NCBI GenBank assembly: GCA_015178975.1
Contig: WHVD01000127.1
Span: 1 to 64,000 of the forward strand
Direction of reading: 5' to 3'
From: Hysterangium stoloniferum
Taxonomy: Eukaryota > Basidiomycota > Agaricomycetes > Hysterangiales > Hysterangiaceae
DNA: 64,000 nucleotides
Part shown: positions 45,469 to 58,314 of the stretch, piece by piece
Position numbering within the stretch: the stretch's first letter is position 1
Layout of the letters: each line of letters opens with the position of its first letter
Notes under the pieces: generated by a model
Told to the model about the DNA's origin: nothing
What the model saw: the letters and a program-made list of their open reading frames with translations, nothing else
Database searches by the model: none
Position numbers and translations under genes: made by a program

Positions 45469-46002
45469 CCTTATTCGCGGCTCAAAGCAGCTTTCACTCA
45501 CTCTCTGCATCGTGAGTGGCCCGAGGACCTCCTAGCACATCGATGATGAGAGATGGAGTCAGATAGTGGATTATTGTAAGCTTTGGGTGGCAGTTAAAAA
45601 TGATCTCCCTTTCTTAGTTGCCTCGAGGGTGGCGGAGAGTAAAAGGGGGACGGTGTTGCGATGGAAGCTCGATACGTTTAAAGTCAGGAAACAAAAGTGA
45701 GACAATATATCATCATTTAAGTGGCAATGTGTGGACACGATGTTATTGGTTTATCCACTTTTCATTCTCCCACAATAACCACAACAGACAAGGCATCTTT
45801 TCAGAATAGTCAATCAATATCCATCCTAGTACGGTATACCATCTAATGACCTTGGCCCATATGTTTCCATTTAGTCTATTAAAACAACTTTACGATTAAC
45901 CCATTGGAGACTCCGTGTGGTTAGAAAACTGTGTGAACAATATAAGAATCGGTGCCTTCAACTGGCATGACTAACAGCTTTTATTTTTTTATTTTTTTTT
46001 GT
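45469..46002. other. Unassigned stretch between repeats
   Basis: A short plus segment YSRLKAAFTHSLHREW recalls gypsy pol but is too short to assign. The rest, up to the T-rich run at 45980-46000, is not recognised. Confidence 0.35.
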
Positions 46003-49000
46003 TAGGGTGCTCCAGTATTTCAAACAGAGTGGATGGTACAATAGAAACAGAGATCAACACTTACTGTAGCTCAATTGACTGGAGGGCCAAAGTACTAAGG
46101 GTTGTGAGGTAAGGGGCCACAGCTTGCGAAAGATGCCTTTGGGGGTACATATTAGAATAGGAGTAATAGGACAGAGAACTAGAAGGGGGTAATCTAAGTC
46201 AATTTTTGAACTAAGGAAACTGTAGCATACATGAAAGAACTTGATACTACAGGGATATGGATGATTGGAGGGCCAATCAGAGAAGTGAGAGTGATGATGG
46301 GTCAAAAGGAAGTAGAAGAAGGAAATGGGAATGCAATTGAGACTAAAATACAATATAGCAAAGTATACTAAAAGGTATGAGGTAGAAAATGGGATATATA
46401 TGTGGAATGGTGATGGGGAAGCAAATGGAATGGAAGGCTAATGGGCTGTACTATAATGACAACAAGTGTTGGGGATGCTGTAGGTGGTGATACTGTGAGC
46501 AAAGGTACTGATAGTGGGATGATGGGGGGTTACAAGTTTCAAACAGGTGTAGGGGTCCAAAGCAATGGGGATCCTAATATGAGATATATGTATAAATGTG
46601 CAGAAACTATGTAATATAGACTCTCTAGCTATTATACTACAGATTGAGATCACAATAAGAACAGATTAGGATAGAAGTTCTAAATTGAGAACATAATAGA
46701 CAAACAAATGAATAATTGTCAACAGACAAGTTACCAAATATGGAACAAGGGCAAAGTTTGATATATCTGGAGATTAGTAAGTTTCCAGAGGCAGGGGATA
46801 CATTGGAATATTGGAATATTGAAATATCCAGGAATGGATCATAACATTAACACCTCCATACTCTACTGTATGGTCCATTGAGCTGCTAGCTTTTCCTCTG
46901 AAGACTGTATTAATGTTAGGATCCCTGTCATTTGGTCCCCCACAACCTTGTTTTACCCTTCTCACCCTCTAATGTGCCACTATTGGCACCCTGACCATGG
47001 GTTCACCACCTATGGTGTCCCAACACTTGGTTTACTATAGCTTTCCCCTTTTGACATTCTGTTCCATCTCCATCCCAACACCCTCCTGTCACCCACTTGA
47101 CATATAAATGATACTTTGCCACCTCATACCTTTTAGTACATACCTCAAACCCAACTTTGAAGTGCCAGGCAAGATTGACCCCACCCATAGCACCTGTATG
47201 TATACTTTAATTATATCATATTCACTTTTAGTTTGATCCTTTCCATACTTCCTTTGACCCATCACTTCTCACTTCCTTGATCAGATGTTAGGATCCATGT
47301 CATTCAGCCCCCTGCAACCTCATTTTGCCCTCCTCACCCTCCAGTGCCCTGCTATCAGTACCCCTGACCATGGTGCCACTGCCTGCAGCACCCTAACACT
47401 TACTTTTGCTATCCCATCCTGTCTCTATCCTGACACATGTAAACATTATTTTCCACCTCATACCCTTTAGTATACTTTAATTACATTGTATTCACTTGTA
47501 GTTTGATCCTTACCCCTTTCCATGGTTTCTTTGACCCCTCACCACGGTTCACTTCCTGATTGGCCTTCTGATCATCCATTATACTTTGTATAAAGTTCTT
47601 ACCATGTACATATGTATACTGCTATTCTCCAGTTCGAATATTGACTTGGATTACCCTGTTCAGTCTTCAGCCACCTCACTCCCTCTCTAATGACAGCATT
47701 GTCAGTAAGTTGTGACTCTTTACCCCATGACTCTTAGCATTCCAGCCCTCTGGTTGAGTGAGCTAAGTGTTGTCTCTAGTTCTGTTAGAATCCTCACCCT
47801 TTCGGGCCCCTACAACTTGGTCTTACCTTGATAACCTTTCTGGCCCCCAACATCAGTGTCTTGTCTCACTTCTCTAATCAGACCTCCAATCATCTGTCCC
47901 ACTGTAGTATAAAGCTCTTTCCATGTATGTTACAGTTCTCTAGTTTGAAACTCAACCTAGATTACCCCCTCTTGTTTAAGTCCTCTTATATTCCTCTTAA
48001 TACTCTTTACTCTGCAACTCTTAGTATTTTTAGTCCTCTGGTCGATTGAGCTAAGTATTATCTTTAGTCTTTATTGTACTATCCACTCTGTTTGAAATAC
48101 TGGAGCATCCTAACACTTCCTGTGAGGGTGCAACACATATGTATGTTGAAGCCAAGCTCTACTTTGCCTTATAGAATTGAACCTCCCGATTAGTACAATT
48201 CACTATTTAAGCCAAGCTCCACCCATTTTATAGTATGATCTCTATTATTGGCCTTCTGACATAGAGCCCCCTTTTCACCCCTTTTTTAGATCTTAACATT
48301 GGACCTCCACTCATCCATTACACCTTTGTATAAAGTTCCTGCCATGTACATATGCTACTATCCTTCAGTTCTAATATCAACTTAGATTACCTTCACTTAG
48401 TTTTCAGCCACTTTACTTCCTCTCTGATACTCTCAAAGACATTGTTGGCAAGCTGCAGCCCTTTATCCTACAACTCTTAGCATTTCACCCCTCCAGTTGA
48501 TTAAGCTAAGTGTTGTCTTTAGTCTTTATTGTACTATCCACACTGCTTGAAATACTGGAGTATCTTAACAGTTCATATGAGGGTGCAACACATAAGTTGA
48601 AGCCAGGCTCCACCTGTTTTATAGAGTTGGACATCCCAACTAGGATGATCTCCACCATTGGCCCCCTGATATAGAGCCCACTTTGCCCACTTTCCTTAGA
48701 TCTTAACAATTAGACCCTACACCTGTGCACTCAAGACAATAACACAATCAGATTATCTCAGTGGTATGTAAGTGACATGTGATCTTAGAACAACATCTAT
48801 TTTCCATCATGTCTTACAGTCATTAATTCCTTGTCTTTGTTCCTGCATCCATTGTCCCCAATGTACTATAAATACCCATAGGCTAACACTGAATACCTGA
48901 GTCAACTTAGAAGGTATATTTATTATAGACATAATATTTTCCATAACTGTCAGATCAATAGTAGAGATAGATCTGTAAATTGGATATTGGTGGGGATATT

Positions 49001-49160
49001 TCCAAAAGCTGGCAAAAGACAGAAGAAATACATATATATATATAAGTTAAGAACAAATGATGCAATGTAGCAAATGCAAGTGGATCTTGTTGAGATCTAA
49101 GCCAGGAAGAGGGGGAGTGCTCTAGTTGGAGGGCCAATGATGGGGAGTTAATTGGAGGGC
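46003..49160. repeat. Mosaic of decayed H-family LTR fragments
   Basis: Repeated H features: an inverted fragment at 46003-46640 (TGTTAGGGTGCTCC, GTAATCTAAGTCAA); plus-strand LTR starts TGTTAGGATCC near 46914 and 47286 and TGTTAGAATCC near 47803; ends GATCTTAACA near 48298 and 48707; AACACATA..TTGAAGCC motifs near 48131 and 48588. One copy keeps the unmutated 11-mer AGTTCGAATAT at 47631-47641. Nested or tandem insertions, very low in CpG, no genes. Confidence 0.65.
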
Positions 49161-50400
49161 TGTAAAGGGTCGAGTAGTTTACCACTCAATGTACGATTGT
49201 TATTGACTAGTAGTTAAGATGTAGATTACGATCGACCCTTAAGGTACGATCGGTAGATAATTACAAGGGCAAATCAACCTTACGTGTTAAGAACTGAAAA
49301 CTGACTATTGTCGGTGGCCGACAGGGACCGATCGGAAGGACTTGGCTTCAGCTTATGTGCTGTGCCCTCGCAAATGTCTGTAGGGTGTCCTTAGATTTCG
49401 GACGGGTGAAGACTAATCCTAAAGAGTTCCTTTCGGCGAGATACCGATCGGGACCGAAGGACAAGTCGAGCGTCGGGCCAAGGGGTCGGGGCTGGGAGTG
49501 GGCAAGCACACGCGAAGGCGGATGGGGGGATTCTTAGTATGAGACTGTTACAGACGTATGAGGGTATTCTGAGTCGATATTCTCATTGCCTAGTAACTAC
49601 AACTACAGCGGGTTCATATACAAGTAGCAGGCGTCTAGAAAATACTAATGGGGAGAAGGGCGGAAAAAGGTATTAACAATAAGCTTGACTAGGAACGGCA
49701 AGTTTATGATTAGTTCAGAGGCTGATGATAACCGAGGGCGGAATTACGATAAAAGGAAATAGTTCAAGGACTACAAATATAGATAGACACATGTGAAACA
49801 TAGGATTGAACGGATCAACAAATAAAAGGGACGTATCAAAAGTTTAACCAGACAATACGAGTTATTTGACGTGGGCGTAAACGGAGTTTGATCATCGCGA
49901 AAACATACATCAGCTTCGGGGCCGATGGTTTCTGAAGTGGTGACTTGAAAATGGGCAGATGACCGAGTAGATAAGAGAAAGTATATATTGCGTGAAAGAG
50001 ATAGAATATCCTAAGAAAGTGAGTTACGATGGATATTCTTACCGCGCTAGGCAAGAGCTTGAAGTCGAGTCAAATAGTAGTAACTGACTTCGACTGTTTC
50101 AGTGTGAAGTGTAGTTACTGTAATTCTATGAAGAGAAATAGAGTAGAGGTTTGTTTTAGACAAGACCCCGAACCAGTACTTGCGTGTGCAGGTGATGGTT
50201 GTCGGGGTTGAAAGGTGTCTGAAATTGTATTGTGTGACTACTACTGTGACATACGCATACTTCTTGTGGGCGAGAGCGCCCACAAGCATACATGGACTCT
50301 CGAACTAATAAAAGTGTATTTATGAGTGATAAAGAGAGAAATAAAAATATAAAACAGAAAGGGAAATAATAGCATTATAAAGCGGCTTAAGGTCTAAGGC
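49161..50400. repeat. Decayed family E LTR with a nested family G LTR
   Basis: E-type start TGTAAAGGGTCGAG at 49161 and E-type end region near 50200-50340 (GTTGAAAGGTGTCTG, GAGAGCGCCCAC). Inside, from 49285 (TGTTAAGAACTG) to about 49948, is an inverted copy of the G LTR of 14391-15110 with the motif CTTCAGCTTATGTGCTG near 49347. The G right end is lost. Borders are approximate. Confidence 0.6.
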
Positions 50401-50429
50401 TTAAAGCCTTTAGTTGCGCCTCCTATGTG

Positions 50430-50639
50430 ACCTATCCTTCACAAGGGCCAATGATAGAGATTGTACTAGTCAGGAGATCTGACTCTAATAACTGTAATGG
50501 AGCTTGGCTTCAACTTACTGTATGTGTTGCACCCTCACATAAACTGTCAGGGTGCTCTGGTATTTCAAACAGAGCAGATAGTATGTACAATATGAGCAAG
50601 AGTCAATACTTAGCTTAATTGACTGGAGGGCCAAGTTAC
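50430..50639 (-). repeat. H LTR fragment, inverted
   Basis: Carries GGAGCTTGGCTTCAACTTA and GTCAGGGTGCTCTGGTATTT of family H. A second H LTR starts at 50640. Confidence 0.6.
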
Positions 50640-50850
50640 TGTTAAGATCTAAGCAGTGAAAAGGGGAAAAACTCTAGTTGGGGGGGCTGATGATAGAAAT
50701 TGTACTAGTTGGGAGGTCTGACTCTATAAATGTAGTGGAGCTTGACTTCAACTTATGTGTTGCACCCTTGCATGAACTGTCAGGTTGCTCCGGTATTTCA
50801 AATAGAGCAGATAATACAATATGAATGAGGATCAACACTTATGTAGTTTA

Positions 50851-51394
50851 TGTTACGACCCGTTCCCGGATGTTTCAATATCAAATTTCCAACCTCCAAC
50901 TACAGAACATCATAGTTACTGTATCTTCCACATTCTTCCCTTGTTCCACATTTGGTAATTTGTCCGTTGACAAGTATTCACTCATTTGTCTATTATATTC
51001 CCGTTTCAGAATATTGTCTCCCCGATATGTCTTATTGTATTCCCATTTCAGAATACTCCTATTTCCGTCTTATTATGGTCTTAGTTTGTAGTACAATAAC
51101 GAGAAGACTTATATTAGTTTCCGCGAATTTGTACTTTACTTTAGATCTGATATTGACTTAGTTTCTTATTCCCTCTTCCATCTTTCTGTACACTTGATAT
51201 TCGGAACTCTTCGGAACTCTGAATATCCGTATCTTCCATTGTAAGTCTCACCTTTGAAATTAAGGACTTTTGAGCATTTGCGTAGAGGCACAGCACATAA
51301 GCTGAAGCCAACGTCCTGACCCTATCCGATAGTTTCCAACTTCCCAGTGACTTTCCAATAGTTCTGGAATAAGTTCCCAACACAGCACTTAACA
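50851..51394 (+). repeat. 5' LTR of gypsy B
   Basis: 544 bp, TGTTACGACCCG..GCACTTAACA. TATATTAG near 51110, putative transcript start AGATCTGATAT at 51143-51153, U5 motif GCACAGCACATAAGCTGAAG near 51289. Confidence 0.93.
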
Positions 51395-51396
51395 GT

Positions 51397-51407
51397 ATAT
51401 CAGATCT
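51397..51407 (+). promoter_or_regulatory. Self-primer binding site of gypsy B
   Basis: ATATCAGATCT, 2 nt (GT) after the LTR, is the exact complement of AGATCTGATAT at 51143-51153 about 33 nt after a TATA-like box. Confidence 0.75.
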
Positions 51408-51428
51408 CAATTCTGCAACTCGCTCATC

Positions 51429-52659
51429 ATGGGTCCCAAACGCAAAACTGCCAAAGGACCATCTCAACTTCAATCCCCGTTGCAACTTTATACCACCCAA
51501 CCCGAAACCCCAAATCAGCCGACAACATCAGCTTCCATGGAAGAAATTACCGAGGAAGTTACTGAGGTAGCGAAGGATCCCAACAATCCCAACACTTCTG
51601 ACAATGAAGCAGAAGAACAGCCAGTGACATCAAAAAAGAAATCTTCCGATGAACCGACTGAAATGTTGTTTATCAACTCAATTGTGAAATTCACTGACTA
51701 TTTGAAATCCACTGAGGAAAGTAAAGAATCATCCCACACTGGAGTCAAAGAACCCGAACCATTTACTGGCAAGGATCCCAAAAAATTGAAGAATTTCCTT
51801 CTCCAATGCCGCTTCAGTTTTTGTGATCGACCCGCTGCATTTAAATCCGACAGTCAAAAAGTCAATTTCATGCTCTCTTATCTCAAGGATACCACTCAGG
51901 ATTGGTTCGAACCCGGACTATCCAGAATATCCGACGAGACACCCGTATGGCTCAATGACTGGGACACATTTGTGGAAGAACTGGAAACTAATTTCAGACC
52001 TTATGATCAATCCAGAAAAGTGGAAAATGAATTAATGACACTTAAGATGAAGGACAATCAATGAGTCTCCAATTATCTCGTCAAGTTCAATACCCTCACT
52101 GCACAATGTGGATGGGACGATTCCGCCCTCAGGCACCATTTCTATATGGGACTTCTGTCACGCCTTAAAGACGAGATCTGCAAAGATGGAAAGCCTAAAA
52201 CTCTCCAACTCATGCGGATTAAAGCTCAGACATCTGATGCCCATTATTGGGAATGAAAAGCCAAGGTCTCCCGAGAGAATCTGACGGAATGTTCTCAGAA
52301 CAACAAGGCGTCGACTAGCAAGTCTTCCAGCAACAACTTAGGCAATAACACTGGCAACTCTGGCACTAATACTGGCAAATCAAACTCTGATCGGAAAAAA
52401 AGACAAGAAATTCAACAAGGATAAACAGTCAACTTCCGACAAACCCGACATTTCCCATTTGTTGGGCACCGACGGTAAACTCACCCCGAAGGAGAAACAA
52501 TGACGTATGGATAACGACCTCTGCCTTTTCTGCGGGAAAGGCAGACACAAGGTTTCTGACTGTACCGTCAAGTCTAACTCTTCCAAAGCCCACACAGCAA
52601 CTTCCACTACGACTACAATGTCTAAGGAAAAACCTGCCATGGAGTTGAAAAAAGAGTAA
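51429..52659 (+). pseudogene. gag: Gypsy B Gag
   Basis: ATG 51429 (MGPKRKTAKG), gag domain (LKNFLLQCRFSFCDRPAAF), knuckle near 52520-52565 (CLFCGKGRHKVSDC), natural TAA 52657-52659 after the A6 slip run. In-frame TGA codons at 52062-52064, near 52254 and near 52501 stand where gypsy A has Arg, so they are CGA-to-TGA; a short frameshift lies near 52395. Confidence 0.88.
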
Positions 52660-55560
52660 GCAACCCTCCAGAATATGCACAGACAGAGGGTTGCATTGAC
52701 TCTCTCCGTGTTTCCAAGATTATCCGTCCCAACGCGTCCATTCATTCTAATCCCGACTCATTATTTGTAAAACTTGTCTCTGACCTTCTTGGAAATTTAG
52801 TGTTCCGAGCTCTGATAGATTCTGGCTCCACACACTGTTTTGTAGATACCACCTTTGCCACAAAACATAATCTGAAACTCCATTCTGTCCCTGCAATTTC
52901 TTTGCATCTGTTTGACGGCACTAGCAATACAGCAATTACCCAAGCCTGCAACATGTCTATCCGGTTCCCGTGTGGAACATCCCAGATGGTTACTTTTTTT
53001 GTAACACAGTTGGACTCTAGCTGTTCGGTAGTTCTTGGATACAACTGGCTCACCCGATATAATCCATTGATTGACTGGGTATTGGGCAGTATTAATTTCC
53101 AAATTCCCGACGCTTCCATTCCTCCTGCAGCATCTTTTCTGGCCAGAACCTTTTCAGCCTCCAGCTTCTACTGAAACCTCCGAGCCTCCAAAAATCTCTC
53201 TCATCAATGCTTCGGCATTTGTTAGGGCGAGTAAACTGGACAGATCACAGTGTTTTTCGATCAGCTTAAAAGTTGATGAAGCATCTGGACATTTTGCAAC
53301 CCCAGAACTATCCGAGCTAAAAGCCGACCTAGAAGGAGTTCCCAAAAAATACCATGATTTCACAGACATTTTCAGTGAGCAAAAAGCTGACCGGCTTGCA
53401 CCACATAGGCCCTACAACTTAAAAATTGATATTGAGCCCAGTTCAAACCCCCCAATAGGACCTATTTACCTATTATCCCAATTGGAACTTTCGTCTATTC
53501 GGGAGTTCCTGGATGAACATCTGTCAATAGGTTTTATCCATCCCTCAAAGTCTCTGTATGAAGCACCCATCCTTTTCGTCAGAAAGAAGGATGGCTCCCT
53601 TCGACTATGTGTCAATTTCAGAGGATTAAATTCCATCACACGGAAGGATAAGTACCCACTTCCACTTGTTACCGACTTACTTGATGCCCCATGGAAGGCT
53701 CGGATCTACATCAAAATAGACCTTAAACATGCCTATCATTTGGTCCAAATTGCTGAGGGCGACGAATGGAAAACTGCTTTTCAGACTCATTATGGATCCT
53801 TTGAATGGTTGGTTATGCCATTCAGCCTTACCAACGCCCCTTCCACTTTTCAACATTTTGTTAATGATATATTTTCCGACATGCTTGATGTATGTGTTAT
53901 AGTCTATTTAGATGACATTTTGGTATTTTTCAAGGATCCCGCTCTTCACAACGAACAAGTCTGTGAAGCCTTCCGAAGACTCCGAAAAAACAGTCTTTTC
54001 ACCAACAGTAATAAATGCTACTTTGACATGGATTCTACTGAATACTTAGGTTTCATTATGAGACCCAAGGGTCTCTGTATGGATGAAACCAAGGTTCAAG
54101 TTGTCCATGATTGGCCTGAACCACGGAAAGTCAAAGACATTCAGTCATTTTTAGGTTTTGCCAACATTTACCGTCATTTTATTCGGAATTACTCGGATAT
54201 TACAATACCACTTATTCATCTTACCTGTAAAACTCAACCTGGGGTCTTTGACGATAAATGCCACTCTGCTTTCCAGACTTTGAAAAATGCTTTCACTTCC
54301 ACCCCAATTCTTTCTCATTGGAAACCTGATGTTCCAATTATTGTGGAAACTGATGCTTCCGATTATGCAATTGCTGCAATTCTTTCCATTCAAGATTCCA
54401 ACAGTGAAATTCATCCAGTCGCATTCCTTTCTCGGACACTAACTCAACTACGATGTTCATGATAAGGAACTTTTGGCAATTTTTGAAGTTTTCAAACATT
54501 GGCATCATTACCTCGAAGGTTCCGCAACTCCCGTTGATGTTGTTACTGATCACAAAAATCTCAAATATTTTTCTACCACTAAACTTTTGACCCACCAGCA
54601 AGCCTGTTGGTCCGAATTCCTTTCCGCTTTCAACATGGTGTTCCGTCTCATGTAACTTCCGATCGAGGCTCCAAGTTTGTCTCCCATTTCTTCCAGGCCC
54701 TTGGAAAAGCCCTCGACATGAAACTACACTTCACCTTGGGATATCACCTGGAAGGTGATGGACAAATGGAACATGTTAATCAAACATTGGAACAATATCT
54801 CCGCATCTATTGCAACTATCAACAGGACAACTGGAAATCCCTTCTTCCGATTGCAGAATTCACCTACAATAACTCTCTGAACACAACTACCAGCATCTCT
54901 CTCTTTTTTGCCAACAAGGGCTATAATCCGAATCTCACAGTACATTCCAAATGAGATTTGGCTTCTGTCTGTGCTCAGGAATTTATTACCGACCTCAATG
55001 AGTTACATCAAGAACTTCGGAAAGCTATTTCTTCCGCCCAGGAATATTATCAACATTCTGCAGACAAAAACAGGATCCCGCCTCCTAATTTTAAAATTGG
55101 TGATCAGGTTTTTGTAAAAGCTCAATTCTTCCGTACCACCCGACCTTCTAAAAAACTCGCTGAGAAATTCTTAGGCCCTTTTGAAATTATAGCACAAGCC
55201 AGTTCACTCTCATGGACTCTCCAACTTCCCAATAGTATGCGAGCAGTCCACCCCATTTTCCACGTTTCTATGTTAGAACCTTGTGTTCCTAACAAACTCC
55301 CGGAACGTATTCAACCTCCGCCCCCTCCAGTCATCATTGACGGAGAACCCAAATTTGAAGTTTCCCAAATTTTGGATTCTAAAATTGACAATCGCCGACA
55401 TACTTGTAAATTGCTCTATTTAGTCAAATGGGCAGGTTATGAAGGTACCGACGAGGAAACTTCATAGATATTGGCCACAGAACTTGGACACACTATGGAA
55501 ATTGTTTCCGACTTCCACACAGCTTATCTGAGCAAACCCGGACCTTTATCATCACTCTGA
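52660..55560 (+). pseudogene. pol: Gypsy B Pol
   Basis: Protease DSGSTHCF near 52820, RT with YLDDILVFF near 53910-53935, RNase H ETDASDY near 54345, integrase C-terminal half (VTSDRGSKF), chromodomain (LVKWAGYEGTDEETS). About 250 residues between RNase H (AFNMVFR) and [10 protein letters not shown] are missing at about 54640, which removes the integrase zinc finger and first Asp. TGA at 54953-54955 and TAG near 55465 (from TGG). Not functional. Confidence 0.9.
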
Positions 55561-55647
55561 CCTTTTTCCATTTTCTTTCTGTTCAGTTTCCGATACTTCC
55601 AATATCACACTGGTTTTGAAATCATACAAGTCAAAATATATTCGCAA

Positions 55648-56790
55648 CTACTTCAAAGTCTCTGACACCCCAAATCCTCCTTCCACTTCAACTCCCGTAT
55701 TATCCGCAATCTCTGCACTTTCCACCATATCCTGCACCTCTTCATCCTCACTTTCTGGCCCTTTTACTGACTCCCACCTTTTCTCAACACATTCCACCAA
55801 CGGATCATTTGGCTGTTCCCTTGCCTTATTGGAAAATCTCTTGGAAACTGCAATAATGCTGATGCTAACCATTACCTTCTCCAGAAATTCATTTTGCCTC
55901 TGGAAATTCCGGGTCAACGAATGGAAACCTTTTTCTTGGATATCATTATGGTGCTCCAGTGCATCCCGCATTTTCATAAGTTCCATTCCGATAAAAACCA
56001 ACGTGTTGATGGTGTCCTTGAGGAGCTCAATGCCCATACTATCCGTATTCAGCACTTCAGCTTCTGCAATTTTGGTTGTTCCCGAATTTTCCATGTCATT
56101 AGTTTTCTGAGCCTTCTCACCTTTCGGAACCCTCTTTGTGGCAAGAGTGCACGGAAGTTTGAGAACTGTGCAGGGATAGCAAGTTCCACCCCATTTTACC
56201 TTCTGTTTCCAACACGTCATATTCCAAATCGAACAATGATAACACAGACTGTCATGGACAACTTCCATCCATTCTGGAGCCTTGACCTTTTGTTTCTGTT
56301 TCGGAAATTAATCAACTTCTGACCTTTTACAAATGTCACTTACTTTGGGACTCAAAGGCCCAGCCTCTCCCTCTACCTCTACCTCCACAGCTTTTTGCTG
56401 TATCCAATAGTTACCAGATGAAACTATGGAAACTTGTGGTTTAAACTTACTTTTCCCTCCCTTATCTCTTTTCTCTGTTCCACTACCTCAGACTCCCGCT
56501 GTTTTCTTTCCACCTCTTCCTTCTCCCTCTGAACCTCCACCATCTTCCATATCCATGCCTCCTTTTCTGCCTTTGCCCACTCTAACTCCCATTTTTCCGC
56601 TTCTTCAGTCTCCTTCAACTCCCGCATCAACGCCTTTTCCTCCTCCTCTTGTCATCACTTCATCTCCTCCATCCTCTGTCATTTTGGTTGAAGTTCTGCA
56701 ACCTTCGACATTTTTTGAAGTATGGCAATTTCGGCATCTGAATCTTCCAGGGTAGTGGTGAACAATGGCCGACGAATCGACATGCAAGTT
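55648..56790 (-). pseudogene. Antisense coiled-coil / Zn2Cys6-like gene of gypsy B
   Basis: Lies between pol and the 3' LTR, opposite strand. First exon (about 56755-56455): a Glu/Lys/Arg-rich coiled coil (EEAEKWELEWAKAEKEAW) with three TGA codons explained by CGA. GTAAGT donor after AAA near 56451. Second exon (about 56300-55648): PEWMEVVHDSLCYHC, then C-X2-C-X6-C-X10-C-X2-C-X6-C, the spacing of a Zn(II)2Cys6 cluster, then a second coil (MELMKMRDALEHHND) and an acidic tail. The last part is open for 206 codons even though gag-pol on the other strand is broken. Homologue in gypsy A at 2-400. Function unknown. Confidence 0.65.
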
Positions 56791-56968
56791 GTGGATAAAG
56801 AAACAAAATCATTAATTCGAATATTTGGAGGTTTTTATACTCAGAACGGCAGCCGAAACTCTCACCTCCAGAATTGAGTAAATTTCACAACACATAACAA
56901 TCAGCTGTTGCTTCAATCACTCAGTACCTAATCACCTCTATGGGACTTCGGCCTAACAGGGGGGGTAC

Positions 56969-57491
56969 TGTTACAACCTGTTCCCGGATGTTTCAATATC
57001 CAATTTCCAACCTCCAACTATGGAACATCATAGTTACCGTATCTCCCGCATTCTTCCCTTGTTCCACATTTGGTAATTTGTCTGTTGACAAGTATTCACT
57101 CATTTGTCTATTATATTCCCATTTCAGAATATTGTCTCCCCGTTTCAGAATACTCCTAGTTCCATCTTATTATGGTCTTAGTTTGTAGTACAATAACGAG
57201 AAGACTTATATTAGTTTCTGCGAATTTGTACTTTACTTTAGATCTGATATCGACTTAGTTTCTTATTCCCTCTTCTGTCTTTCTGTATGCTCGATATTCG
57301 GAACTCTTCGGAACTCTGAATATCCGTATCTTCCATCATAAGTCTCACCTTTGAAATTAAGGACTTTTGAGTGTTTGTGTAGAGGCACAGCACATAAGCT
57401 GAAGCCAACGTCCTGACCCTATCCAATAGTTTCCGACTTCCCTGTGACTTTCCAATAGTTCCGGAATAAGTTCCTGACACGGCACTTAACA
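56969..57491 (+). repeat. 3' LTR of gypsy B
   Basis: 523 bp against 544 bp for the 5' LTR; a ~20-bp deletion (near 57140) and many C/T differences indicate age. Preceded by the purine tract AGGGGGGGTAC. Confidence 0.93.
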
Positions 57492-57507
57492 GTTTAGTCT
57501 ACTGGAG

Positions 57508-58314
57508 TGTTAAGAGTTGTGTGTGGAGCTTATCAGAGGGTTTCCGGAGAAACCTGTGGGAAAGCTGGTAGGACCTGGCTTCAGCATATAGGCTCCACCC
57601 TTGTGAGATCGTGTCATCCAATTTCAGATAGGTGGATGGGAATCCTGGGGAGTCTGGGGGTAGTTGGCAAGTTGTGAGGTCAGAGGGTTGACTGCAGGAA
57701 TCCTGCAGATGTCAAGGGGTCAGGCAGAGATGAGTTGGGGGTCAAGATAGATAGGTCAGAGCCCGTGGGCCCTGATGAGGTAAACAGCAGTGTGTTTCAA
57801 AGAGGAGATTAGAGTAGAAAATGTACTGAGATTACTGGGGAGAATCTAAGCTGATTTTCTGACTGGATTGTATGTACAACATCTGCCAGACTATATAGAC
57901 TGTGGAATGTATGTATGTCATACCAAATCCAGTAATAATGAAATCTAAACTAGTAAGCATGAAACGAGATAAGTAAACACCAAACTTGGTGTTAGCAATG
58001 GAACAGAGCAGAGTGAAGTCCAAAATGTGACAGGTCATTTGACCATAATGGGAACAGGGCTCAGTTAGAGAGCTGTCAGGTTTTCCGAGCGGGGTCCAGT
58101 GACTGGTACATGGGACAGGGTCAAAGATAGACAGGTGTGGGTTCTGGCAGGTATTCCAGTGACTGATACATGAAGTAATGAAGGTCGAGCATGGACAGGT
58201 CTGACCTCTGGAGTCCAGTGGGTATTCTAGTAAACCGATAACTGGTGTATGTAGGGTGTGGGTGCATACATATAAGTTAGTGCCCAGAGTCTGGCGGGCT
58301 TTCTGGTCATAATA
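57508..58314 (-). repeat. Solo LTR, family A, decayed, TSD TGGAG
   Basis: 807 bp inverted A LTR, flanked by TGGAG at 57503-57507 and 58315-58319. The end ACA has become ATA. It keeps ATTTTCTGACT near 57861 and CTATATAGA near 57890. Confidence 0.9.

Larger units (their letters stand above)
50851..57491 (+). mobile_element. Gypsy B: complete but dead chromodomain retrotransposon, TSD GTTTA
   Basis: 5' LTR 50851-51394, 3' LTR 56969-57491, flanked by GTTTA (50846-50850 and 57492-57496). Same plan as gypsy A including frameshift site, self-primer site and antisense gene, but with many CGA-to-TGA stops, a TGG-to-TAG change and a large deletion in pol. Confidence 0.94.
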
